Shown here piece after piece: positions 1 to 5,933 of a DNA stretch of 8,160 nucleotides (positions are counted from its first letter, which is position 1; each line of letters starts with the position of its first letter). A program made the position numbers and the translations under genes. The notes beneath the pieces were generated by a model, which was given only the letters and a program-made list of their open reading frames with translations, did not search any database and was not told where the DNA came from. This DNA is from Phycisphaerales bacterium. Its GTDB lineage: Bacteria; Planctomycetota; Phycisphaerae; SM23-33. The stretch covers positions 1-8,160 of the forward strand of contig PMBX01000214.1 in NCBI GenBank assembly GCA_003153915.1, read 5' to 3'.

Positions 1-1
1 A

Positions 2-235
2 GGCGAGCACCACCACGATCAGCCTCACAGCCACGCCGACATCGTTGCCGCGCTGCACGATTGCCAGGTTGTCCTTTGCGGCGGCATGGGATGGAGAGCC
101 GCGGAGGATCTCCAAGCCAATGGCATTCGGCCGATCATGGTTGATCCAACCCTGACGCCGAAGCAGGCGGTGCAGGATTTCCTAACCGACAAGCTCAAGG
201 GCGGTTCAGGCTTCTGCCGGTGTCATCAGGGCTAG
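2..235 (+). CDS. NifX/NifB-C-like protein, Fe-Mo cofactor superfamily (5' truncated)
   Basis: This is the last 77 codons of a gene that begins before the window, ending at TAG 233-235. The fragment has a His-rich stretch (residues 3-11), then a hydrophobic strand leading into CGGMG (residues 26-30), then an alpha-helix and a GI-x-P-I-M-V strand. This is the typical C-terminal half of the dinitrogenase iron-molybdenum cofactor domain (NifX, NafY, NifB C-terminus), where the usual motif is a hydrophobic strand followed by GGMG. The tail carries a C-x-C-H group (residues 72-75) that could bind metal. Members of this superfamily are widespread in bacteria that do not fix nitrogen, where they are thought to handle iron-sulphur or metal clusters, so this is not evidence of diazotrophy. 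It lies 105 bp upstream of the CGGC-domain gene on the same strand and may share its transcript. The family call is fairly secure. The specific role is unknown. Confidence 0.75.
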   Translation, partial: GEHHHDQPHSHADIVAALHDCQVVLCGGMGWRAAEDLQANGIRPIMVDPTLTPKQAVQDFLTDKLKGGSGFCRCHQG

Positions 236-240
236 GCGTG

Positions 241-297
241 GTCGGCTGCCAACCTCCCACGGGCCGGCCAAGGGCTGCCAGGAAGCCCGCGGCCGAC
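241..297 (+). other. Nested inverted repeats between two Cys-protein genes
   Basis: The short gap after the NifX-like gene contains outer arms GTCGGC (241-246) and GCCGAC (292-297). They enclose a GGGCT/AGCCC stem (272-276 and 284-288) with a 7-nt loop and a GGCCGGCC palindrome. The RNA could fold into a branched structure. No T-tract follows, so it is not a classical terminator. It could attenuate or stabilise the transcript, or be chance in GC-rich DNA. Confidence 0.25.
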
Positions 298-340
298 AAC
301 AAGGTGCTTGTATGGCCTAGGTCTTCAAGGAGTGCTCAAA

Positions 341-784
341 ATGAAAAGAATAGGGATCATCATCTGCGACCGTTACCGCGACTGCAGCGGGGGCAAGTGT
401 TTTCGGGCTCTGCGCGAGCGGCAGGGCGCTTTCTCCCGGTACCCGGTCGATGAGCCGGTGGAGATCGTCGGTTATTCGAGTTGTGGCGGTTGCCCGGGAG
501 GGAATGTGGAATACGTCCCCGCTGAATTCCTGAGGAACGGCTGCGACGTCGTGCACCTGGCTACCGGCCTGGTGGTGGGCTATCCGCCCTGTCCCAGTAT
601 CCGGCAGTTCAAAGCATTCATCGAGGCGCACTACGGCCTGCCGGTGGTCGTGGGCTCTCACCCGATCCCGCTGAAGTACCTCCAGGCTCACGGCAGACTT
701 AACTTCTGGGACCAAGCCGATATGAAGGAACTCGCGGGTCACCTCATAGCGGAGCCACACGACGTGATGAAGTCGTATGATTGA
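341..784 (+). CDS. CGGC-domain protein (putative metal-binding)
   Basis: A complete 147-residue protein. The start at 341 is chosen because AAGGAG (327-332) lies 8 nt upstream of ATG; the longer in-frame TTG start at 308 lacks such a site. The protein begins with a beta-strand ending in C9, followed by C15 and C20. It then has the signature S-C-G-G-C-P-G-G with C48 and C51, then C68, C84 (Y-P-P-C-P) and V-G-S-H (residues 104-107). This arrangement matches the CGGC domain family (PF08821), small proteins predicted to bind a metal or cluster through their conserved cysteines. There is no signal peptide or membrane segment, so it should be cytoplasmic. It follows a NifX-like gene, which also has a Cys-rich tail, and the pair may act together in metal or redox chemistry. 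The domain call is confident. The biochemical role of the family is not established. Confidence 0.85.
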   Translation: MKRIGIIICDRYRDCSGGKCFRALRERQGAFSRYPVDEPVEIVGYSSCGGCPGGNVEYVPAEFLRNGCDVVHLATGLVVGYPPCPSIRQFKAFIEAHYGLPVVVGSHPIPLKYLQAHGRLNFWDQADMKELAGHLIAEPHDVMKSYD

Positions 785-822
785 CACGGACATCCCCAAG
801 GCCGGACGCCATCAGTTCCTTG

Positions 823-863
823 CCCGTCCGTCGCACGGGTTTGCCGGACCGGTCTTCCGTCCG
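823..863. terminator. Weak hairpins between convergent genes
   Basis: Two short stems fill the 80-bp gap between the CGGC gene (+) and the cupin gene (-). They are CCCGT/ACGGG (823-827 and 835-839), followed by TTT, and CGGAC/GTCCG (845-849 and 859-863), which lies directly after the cupin stop codon. Their position between convergent genes suits a bidirectional terminator, but the stems are only 5 bp and the T-tracts are poor. Confidence 0.3.
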
Positions 864-864
864 C

Positions 865-1230
865 CTATTGAACCGCCACGCTGAAAACGATCAGCCGCAT
901 ATTCTGGTCCGAGTCATTCTCCAGGCCGTGCGAACCGCCCGGATAGACGCCCGTCACATCCCCGGCCTGCACCTTGATCCGCTGCCCATCAAGCGTCATT
1001 GTCCCGCTGCCCGAGAGGATGTAGTAGTACTCCTCATCTTTGCTGTGCGCATGCACGCCGATGGATACACCCGGCGCCATGACGTTGTCGTGGAGGAATC
1101 GCAAGCGTCGGGCAGGATCGGGCCGCCCGAACACTTCCAGGAAGTCCAGCGCGCCCTTGCCCCCGTGGCAGGCATCCAGCGGCCGGCGGTGCATGTCAAC
1201 GCCCTTGCGGATCATGGTAGTCTCGGACAT
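865..1230 (-). CDS. Single-domain cupin protein
   Basis: A 121-residue cytoplasmic protein with one conserved beta-barrel cupin domain. The start ATG at 1228-1230 is fixed by AAGGAGA just upstream (complement of 1235-1241). Cupin motif 1 is visible as G-V-H60-A-H62-S-K-D-E66 followed by Y-Y-Y-I-L-S-G. Motif 2 is G-D-V-T-G-V-Y-P-G-G-S-H101-G-L-E-N105. The four usual metal ligands (two His, one Glu, one His) are therefore all present, so it probably binds a divalent metal. Small cupins of this kind include sugar isomerases, ligand-binding regulators and dioxygenase-like enzymes, and the sequence does not decide between them. The gene starts 22 bp after the stop of the beta-propeller gene on the same strand, so the two form an operon. 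This context favours a role with sugars or sugar derivatives, which is an inference. Confidence 0.88.
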   Translation of the reverse strand: MSETTMIRKGVDMHRRPLDACHGGKGALDFLEVFGRPDPARRLRFLHDNVMAPGVSIGVHAHSKDEEYYYILSGSGTMTLDGQRIKVQAGDVTGVYPGGSHGLENDSDQNMRLIVFSVAVQ

Positions 1231-1252
1231 GTTCTCTCCTTCGGCTGTCTGC

Positions 1253-2698
1253 CTACAGGCACTTGCCGGGCAGATAGTCACCCGCCAGGTTGGTTTCAGG
1301 TACGAATCCGTATACCAGGTCCGCATCCACCCGGACGGCATGGAGGCGGGCCTGCTCCAGTTGTAGGTAGAGGCGGAACGGTTTGCCGCGTAGGCCGTCC
1401 ACCGTTTCGAGCACCCCTCCGTCATGGTTCCAACGTAGCGGCAGGAAGTGACCATCTCCGGTGACCGGGATGCACTTGTCCAGCTCGAAGCCGCCAATCG
1501 GCGTGTTGTCTAACTTACGAAGCTCGGCCCGGATGGACCCGAATCGGCCGATTACGGCGTTGAGCAGGATCGGCCCTTTGTGTGCCAGCAGGCCGCGCAT
1601 CAGGATGGTCCCGGTGTCGCTGTGCGTCTCCAATGCGCAGAAGCCGTCGCGGCGGAACCGCAACATCGTGTTGAACGCGATGTTCTCGCCCGGTGCGGCC
1701 TTGGCGCGGTCGATATGCTCCCCGATACGCGAGGCGGTATAGACCCGCAGCCAGCCATCATCGTCGGCAACGAGGCCATGGAGGTATTCGCTACGGTAGC
1801 CCTCTTTGCCCAGGCCGCGGTCGGGAAGGATCGAGCGGCGGTTGGTGCGGTTCCAGTTGATGCCATTTATGCTGTAGACCAGTTCGCTATCGACCGGGCC
1901 TAGGAATCGCGTTGAGCCTTTCAGGTCATTGGGCGCGCCCCACATCCGCCACAGGAAACCCAGAAAATAGCCCTCGTAGAAGAAGTGGGGCATGCCATAG
2001 AACTCCAGGCCCGGCGGGTCCATCGGGTCTGGGTGCAGTATCACCAAGGGCCGCTCGAACGTCCGCCAGTCGGCGGTCTGGTCCAGGGACACCCGCCGGT
2101 CGCCCAGGATCGGCCTGCCGGTCCACTGGTATTTCCTGGTGTATGGATTGTAGGCAATACTGAAACTCGTGTCGGTGTGCTGCCGGCGCCAGACGGCCTG
2201 GCGGTCGATGGTCCAATGGATGCCATCCGGCGAGGTCGCCACGCGGCAGGTGCCATAGGAGGCGTCCACGGGATTCTTGGACAGGTCCGTATAGACCAGC
2301 TTGTAGCGACGACTCGGATCGCTTTCCTCCTCGTCGAGGAATACAACCGGTCCGCAGGCGGAGAACTCCCCGCTAAAGACCATGTGCGAGGTTTTGGCTG
2401 TCGCACGCTGGTCCACTAGCGGGTTCTGCGGCAGAGGCTTCCAGTCGAAACTATCGGCGGACTCGTAGGCGTACATGCCGGCTCCCTCGTCGCCCTTGTC
2501 CATGCTGGTAAAACCAATGGCCCACATTCGCCATCGTCCCGTCGCCTTGTCGCGGATCACGGAGGCCATGCTCGAAATCACCATCCCCGTATCGCGCCAC
2601 GGTGCCAAGCCGGGCCATGGTTCGGCCGTAAACCAACGGCGGTTCATGCCCTCTCGCGTCATAACCGCCCAATCGTCAAAGAATAGAATCGTTCTCAC
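1253..2698 (-). CDS. GH32/GH43-like beta-propeller protein with C-terminal beta-sandwich
   Basis: A 481-residue protein starting at GTG (complement of 2696-2698), with AAAAGGA 7 nt upstream (complement of 2706-2712). Blade motifs of the S-x-D-G-x-x-W type recur at residues 78-86 (YESADSFDW), 154-162 (ATSPDGIHW) and 275-284 (YSINGINWNR). These are characteristic of the five-bladed propeller shared by GH32, GH43, GH68 and related families. DPSRRYKLVY at 127-136 is shared with the paralogue at 3665-5200. The region from about 365 to 460 is a beta-rich C-terminal domain, also shared with that paralogue. There is no signal peptide, so it probably acts in the cytoplasm on imported oligosaccharides. 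Catalytic acids cannot be assigned with confidence and it may not be an active hydrolase. It is the first gene of an operon with the downstream cupin. Confidence 0.8.
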   Translation of the reverse strand: MRTILFFDDWAVMTREGMNRRWFTAEPWPGLAPWRDTGMVISSMASVIRDKATGRWRMWAIGFTSMDKGDEGAGMYAYESADSFDWKPLPQNPLVDQRATAKTSHMVFSGEFSACGPVVFLDEEESDPSRRYKLVYTDLSKNPVDASYGTCRVATSPDGIHWTIDRQAVWRRQHTDTSFSIAYNPYTRKYQWTGRPILGDRRVSLDQTADWRTFERPLVILHPDPMDPPGLEFYGMPHFFYEGYFLGFLWRMWGAPNDLKGSTRFLGPVDSELVYSINGINWNRTNRRSILPDRGLGKEGYRSEYLHGLVADDDGWLRVYTASRIGEHIDRAKAAPGENIAFNTMLRFRRDGFCALETHSDTGTILMRGLLAHKGPILLNAVIGRFGSIRAELRKLDNTPIGGFELDKCIPVTGDGHFLPLRWNHDGGVLETVDGLRGKPFRLYLQLEQARLHAVRVDADLVYGFVPETNLAGDYLPGKCL

Positions 2699-2754
2699 TT
2701 GAGGGTCCTTTTATACTGGCTCAACACGCATGGACTCAGGCCCGATTCGGCCAA

Positions 2755-2785
2755 TTGACTGGATTGTTGTGTTCCTGTCTCTAAT
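2755..2785 (+). promoter_or_regulatory. Candidate promoter for hydrolase/propeller operon
   Basis: TTGACT (2755-2760) resembles a -35 element and TCTAAT (2780-2785, 5 of 6 to consensus) a -10 element. The 19-bp spacer is slightly long. It would give a leader of roughly 90 nt before the hydrolase start at 2883. It interleaves with the opposite-strand candidate. Confidence 0.35.
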
Positions 2786-2791
2786 CGTCAA
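2763..2791 (-). promoter_or_regulatory. Candidate promoter for propeller/cupin operon
   Basis: On the minus strand, TTGACG (complement of 2786-2791, 5 of 6 to consensus) is followed after 17 bp by AACAAT (complement of 2763-2768, 4 of 6). Transcription would start near 2756, leaving a leader of about 57 nt before the GTG start. The core elements lie inside those of the plus-strand candidate. Confidence 0.4.
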
Positions 2792-2882
2792 CCGGATTCC
2801 ATCGCAGCCGGCCTTGCCGTACACTGGTACTCATGTCGCCAATCCGTGCATACCAGCGCGAACGTGCAGGCCGGAGAACATG

Positions 2883-3668
2883 ATGGAACCGATGACGCGA
2901 ACTACTGCCGACGGCACTGCGTTTGCCCTCCTGCCGCCCCACGACGGCGGACGCGCCGCGACACTGCTTCTGTTTGCCATAGCCGACACGGACTCGCTGG
3001 CCACCGAGCCATATTGTCGCCTCGGCCGGCTGCTTCATGCCCGCGGCTGGAACGTCGTCTCGCTGGACCTGCCATGTCACGGCGCCGACCGCCGCAAGGG
3101 CGAGCCGGCCGAACTGTTGGGCTGGGCGGCACGGATTTTGCGGGGGGAGGATATCGTCGCGGCATTTCGTCGGCGGGTCGATGCGGTGGTGGACCATCTC
3201 GTCGCGACCGGCCTTGCCGATCCGTCGCGCATGGCAGCGGCTGGGACGTCCCGCGGCGGATTCATGGCGTTTCATGCCGCCGCGGGTAACCCGCGCATCC
3301 GTGCGGTCGCCGCCTTCAGCCCGGTGACGGATTTGGCGGCGCTGAGCGAGTTCGCTGTTTTACAAAACAATCCGCTGGTACGCCGGCTGGCGCTGGTGCA
3401 AGCCGCTGATACACTTTTCGGCCGAACGGCGTGGATTACCATCGGCGACGCGGACGAGCGGGTAGGCACCGACAAGGCGGTCGCATTCGCCAACGCCCTA
3501 ACCGCCGCTAATAAGGCCCGCGGCCTGGAGGGTGGGATCACCCTGCGCGTCTTGTCCACGCCCGGCCATCAGAGCTTTCCGCAATGGCACGACGAGGCGG
3601 CGGAGTGGTTCGCTCGATTGCCATTTTTTATGGATACACGTACAACAATCGAAGAAAGCAAACCATGA
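2883..3668 (+). CDS. Alpha/beta hydrolase (prolyl oligopeptidase/dienelactone hydrolase-like esterase)
   Basis: A 261-residue protein with the alpha/beta-hydrolase fold. The nucleophile elbow is G-T-S123-R-G (121-125). The acid is probably D189 or D191 in I-G-D-A-D-E-R-V, and the histidine is H229 in P-G-H-Q-S-F. An L-P-C-H-G turn at 63-67 is typical of the strand before the catalytic core. The start at 2883 is inferred: GGAGA (2873-2877) suits this ATG best. ATG 2880 is too close to that site, and the in-frame ATG at 2730 has no Shine-Dalgarno and would run through the promoter region. No signal peptide is seen with this start. The stop overlaps the next start (ATGA, 3665-3668), so the hydrolase and propeller protein are translationally coupled and probably made in matched amounts. 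In this setting an ester-cleaving role, for example removing acyl groups from a sugar, is plausible. Substrate is unproven. Confidence 0.85.
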   Translation: MEPMTRTTADGTAFALLPPHDGGRAATLLLFAIADTDSLATEPYCRLGRLLHARGWNVVSLDLPCHGADRRKGEPAELLGWAARILRGEDIVAAFRRRVDAVVDHLVATGLADPSRMAAAGTSRGGFMAFHAAAGNPRIRAVAAFSPVTDLAALSEFAVLQNNPLVRRLALVQAADTLFGRTAWITIGDADERVGTDKAVAFANALTAANKARGLEGGITLRVLSTPGHQSFPQWHDEAAEWFARLPFFMDTRTTIEESKP

Positions 3669-5200
3669 AAACCATGCTGTTATCCATCGACGACTTTTCC
3701 CTGCCGTTTCGCAAGAAAGTCTCTCTCTACCTTAGCAAGCCAATAGTCCGGCCCGAACCGGTCTTGGTGCCCAGCCCCCGCGGCAGCGGCGCTCCTGATG
3801 ATCTGGCGGCCTTCGGCGGCACGGTGCTTCATGACGGAGGCAAGTTCCGCATGTGGTACTACGCCTGCCACTGGGGTAAGAACCCCGATTGGCCGCCGCG
3901 AATGATGCAGCAGGTGGCCAAATCGCCGGGGTGGTTTCGTGGCGACTGCCCGATGTTCCAGGGGCCTCTTTGTTATGCCGAAAGCGACGACGGTATCTCC
4001 TGGACCAAACCGTCGCTGGGGCAAGTACTCTTCAAGGGCAACTGCCGCAATCATGCCCTGGCTTTGCCTCAGACACTCGCAAGTGGCGCCCTGGTCATCA
4101 AGGAAGAAGACGAGCCGGACCCGGCCCGCCGATACAAGATGGCCTATCAGTTCTATCCCGACCAAAGCGATCCGGTTATCGCCGAATACGGCTCGCTGCC
4201 CTCGGTGGCACTGGCCGTGTCGGCCGATGGCCTCCGCTGGACTGCTCTGGACATTCCCTTCCGCAACCAGTTCGTTGAGCCTAGTTCGTTCATCAAGCAC
4301 GCCGGGCAGTATGTGATCCATTATCACGCGATGGATACCTTCGCCGGTTTTCTCGCCGAGGGCGGCACGCCGTGCGGCCGGACCGGCGTAGCTCGCGCCA
4401 CGAACGATTTTTCGCGTTGGCCGGATTTTCTCGCTGAATCCTTCGCCCTGGCCGAACCGGAGGACCATGCACAGCGCGGTCCCAACTGCGCATACGATCA
4501 GGTGCATCAGGGAGTGGGTGCTGCGAGCTTCGGGAATGTTTGCGTCGGTTTATACGGCCTGTGGCACAACCAGGAGAACTCCAGGGCTTTCGACCGGATA
4601 TCCTGTGATTTCGGCCTGGTTGTCTCCAACGACGGCGTGCATTTCCGCGAGCCGGCCAAGGGATATCGCTTTCTGCGGCGCGATGAATCGCCGGTTACGC
4701 CCGTCTCCGGTTGGGATTTCAACACCATCCTCTGGCAATTCAACGGCATCGTCAACGTAGGCGATCAGACCCGCATCTATCATGGTCGCTGGCGGAATGT
4801 CGGCGGACACGACCTCAACGACGCGCTCAAGCACTACTACGCTGAGGTCGCCCTGGCCACGCTGCCGCGGGATCGCTGGGGGGCGCTTGGGTTGAATCCA
4901 GGCGCGAAAACAGGGTCGATCTGCTCGGCGCCGGTAAAGCTACCCGCAACCGGCGGCGAACTGACGCTCAACGCCGACGGCGTCGCCGGCATCACCGTAG
5001 AGCTGCTGGACGAGCAATTCCGGCCCATCCCTGGCTTTGCCGGTGGGCAAATCGGTAGCACCGACGGCCTGGATTGCCCGGTTCGCTGGGTGGGGCATGG
5101 CCTGTCCGAACTTACCGGGCAAACCGTGCGCTTCGCCGTGCACATGCGCCGGATGGACAAAACCAACCCGCGCGTCTATGCGTTGAACCTGATCGAGTAA
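3665..5200 (+). CDS. Second GH32/GH43-like beta-propeller protein with C-terminal beta-sandwich
   Basis: A 511-residue cytoplasmic protein (no signal peptide). The start at 3665 lies within the ATGA overlap with the hydrolase, with GAAGAAAG a few bases upstream; a second ATG at 3674 (Met4) is possible. Propeller blade motifs appear at 104-113 (YAESDDGISW), 184-192 (AVSADGLRW) and 319-327 (VVSNDGVHF), with RATNDFSRW (244-252) as a further degenerate copy. DPARRYKMAY (152-161) matches the DPxRRYKxxY motif of the divergent paralogue. Residues 418-511 form a beta-sandwich resembling the C-terminus of that paralogue: both have a V/AEL...LD...PIxGF strand, then a P-x-R-W turn, then a G-x-x-x-R-F/L-x-x-x strand. 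It probably processes or binds a glycoside together with the coupled hydrolase. The exact family and catalytic residues are not assignable by eye. It is followed by a 73-bp convergent gap. Confidence 0.8.
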   Translation: MKTMLLSIDDFSLPFRKKVSLYLSKPIVRPEPVLVPSPRGSGAPDDLAAFGGTVLHDGGKFRMWYYACHWGKNPDWPPRMMQQVAKSPGWFRGDCPMFQGPLCYAESDDGISWTKPSLGQVLFKGNCRNHALALPQTLASGALVIKEEDEPDPARRYKMAYQFYPDQSDPVIAEYGSLPSVALAVSADGLRWTALDIPFRNQFVEPSSFIKHAGQYVIHYHAMDTFAGFLAEGGTPCGRTGVARATNDFSRWPDFLAESFALAEPEDHAQRGPNCAYDQVHQGVGAASFGNVCVGLYGLWHNQENSRAFDRISCDFGLVVSNDGVHFREPAKGYRFLRRDESPVTPVSGWDFNTILWQFNGIVNVGDQTRIYHGRWRNVGGHDLNDALKHYYAEVALATLPRDRWGALGLNPGAKTGSICSAPVKLPATGGELTLNADGVAGITVELLDEQFRPIPGFAGGQIGSTDGLDCPVRWVGHGLSELTGQTVRFAVHMRRMDKTNPRVYALNLIE

Positions 5201-5216
5201 AAATCCCGCGCGCACA

Positions 5217-5251
5217 GGCCTTCCGGCCCGAAAGACGAGCCTATCCGGCTC
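5217..5251. terminator. Short hairpins in convergent gap
   Basis: Between the propeller gene (+, ending 5200) and the LTxxQ gene (-, ending 5274) are GGCC-TTCC-GGCC (5217-5228) and GAGCC-TATCC-GGCTC (5237-5251). Both could fold on either transcript. The stems are short and lack a T-tract, so termination activity is a guess from position. Confidence 0.3.
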
Positions 5252-5273
5252 AGGATCCGCGTGCCCTACGCGA

Positions 5274-5639
5274 CTATCCCGTGTGGGAACTGGCTTGGGT
5301 ATGAGCCCGGCGTAGATGGTTCAGAATCTCATGCAGCTTCTTCCGCTGCTGGTCGGTCAGCACGGTCATCTTGATGGTCTTGAAGGCGTTCTTCCAAATT
5401 TCAATCTTGGCTTTTCGATCGGTTGCCTTCTGGGCTGACGCCCGTGCGTCCTTGACGATTTCCTTGACCTTGGCCTTCTGGTCAGCCGTCAGGTCCAGCT
5501 TGGTCAGAATGATCCGTATCCGAGCCAGCCTTTTTCCTGCTGATCGGCTGGTTGCACCTGCCTGAGCCGCCGATGCCGTACCTGCCCACATCCCTGCCGC
5601 CATCGCTGCCGCTACAACCGCCACGAGGCACTTTTTCAT
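5274..5639 (-). CDS. Exported Spy/CpxP-like LTxxQ protein
   Basis: A 121-residue protein starting at ATG (complement of 5637-5639), with AAGGAG (complement of 5646-5651) 6 nt upstream. An in-frame ATG at 5714 is rejected because the signal peptide begins here. Residues 1-24 are a clear Sec signal: M-K-K, a hydrophobic Ala/Val core, then T-A-S-A followed by A, with cleavage likely after residue 24. The mature part is highly basic and helical, with two LTxxQ motifs: LTADQ (50-54) and LTDQQ (94-98). These are the hallmark of Spy/CpxP-type periplasmic proteins, which in Enterobacteria act as chaperones or stress sensors. Many planctomycetes encode such short LTxxQ proteins of unknown function. 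It should reside outside the cytoplasmic membrane. It is transcribed divergently from secA, a 294-bp region apart. The family resemblance is good. A chaperone role is an inference. Confidence 0.78.
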   Translation of the reverse strand: MKKCLVAVVAAAMAAGMWAGTASAAQAGATSRSAGKRLARIRIILTKLDLTADQKAKVKEIVKDARASAQKATDRKAKIEIWKNAFKTIKMTVLTDQQRKKLHEILNHLRRAHTQASSHTG

Positions 5640-5693
5640 GCTAGTCTCCTTACTATAAAGGCCTTCTTGCCAGAACAACGAACCGGGTGAAAT

Positions 5694-5721
5694 GTTATTT
5701 CGAATACCCGACATTTTCCAA
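5694..5721 (-). promoter_or_regulatory. Possible promoter for LTxxQ gene
   Basis: On the minus strand, TTGGAA (complement of 5716-5721) and AATAAC (complement of 5694-5699) are separated by 16 bp, each 4 of 6 to sigma70 consensus. They would leave a leader of about 48 nt. The match is weak, and an alternative sigma factor could be used instead. Confidence 0.25.
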
Positions 5722-5769
5722 AAGATTACTCTCCAACGACCGCCGGCGGCAATGCCCGCGAATTGTTGG

Positions 5770-5785
5770 GTTAAACATGTTTTAC
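5770..5785. promoter_or_regulatory. Palindrome, possible operator
   Basis: GTTAAACATGTTTTAC is a 16-bp dyad with a single mismatched pair (5772/5783), centred on a perfect 10-bp AAACATGTTT. It is AT-rich in a GC-rich setting and lies 25 bp upstream of the candidate secA -35 element, inside the shared divergent region with the LTxxQ gene. Position and symmetry suit a dimeric repressor or activator site. No protein can be named. Confidence 0.4.
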
Positions 5786-5809
5786 TGATCTATCCACATC
5801 CAGGCATGC

Positions 5810-5839
5810 TTGACTGACCTTCGTGTATTGTGCGATACT
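5810..5839 (+). promoter_or_regulatory. Candidate secA promoter (extended -10)
   Basis: TTGACT (5810-5815) is followed after 18 bp by GATACT (5834-5839), preceded by TG one base upstream (5831-5832), forming an extended -10. Transcription would start near 5846 and leave a leader of about 88 nt before secA. Confidence 0.45.
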
Positions 5840-5891
5840 CGCCGAAGCGCGGCTGAGGGCGGTGGCAGGGCGTATGGTCCGCCGCGGCTGC

Positions 5892-5910
5892 GTCGATAAA
5901 CCTTATCGGC
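5892..5910 (+). other. Leader hairpin upstream of secA
   Basis: GTCGATAA (5892-5899), loop ACC, TTATCGGC (5903-5910) form an 8-bp stem that includes one G-U pair. It ends 23 nt before the secA start codon. It could affect translation initiation or be a protein-binding dyad. There is no T-tract after it, so it is not a terminator. Confidence 0.4.
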
Positions 5911-5933
5911 CCTGGAAACATCGGAAACCAGAT

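Noticed and set aside
2..235. Evidence for a nitrogen-fixation cluster
   Set aside because: Only a NifX-like fold is present. The superfamily is common in non-fixing bacteria and no nitrogenase or other nif gene is visible.
317..799. Open frame of 160 codons on the minus strand
   Set aside because: Antisense to the CGGC-domain gene, whose cysteine signature and ribosome binding site are convincing.
781..1464. Open frame of 227 codons on the plus strand
   Set aside because: Antisense to the cupin and the end of the propeller gene; the cupin has intact metal-binding motifs and a good ribosome binding site.
1231..1497. 89-residue upstream extension of the cupin frame
   Set aside because: It overlaps the end of the propeller gene in another frame, while the ATG at 1230 has a strong ribosome binding site and starts a normal cupin.
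2730..2882. N-terminal extension of the hydrolase with a hydrophobic segment that might be a membrane anchor
   Set aside because: The upstream ATG has no Shine-Dalgarno, the frame runs through the candidate promoters, and the fold begins properly after 2883.
3680..4507. Open frame of 275 codons on the minus strand
   Set aside because: Antisense to the second propeller gene, which has clear motifs on the plus strand.
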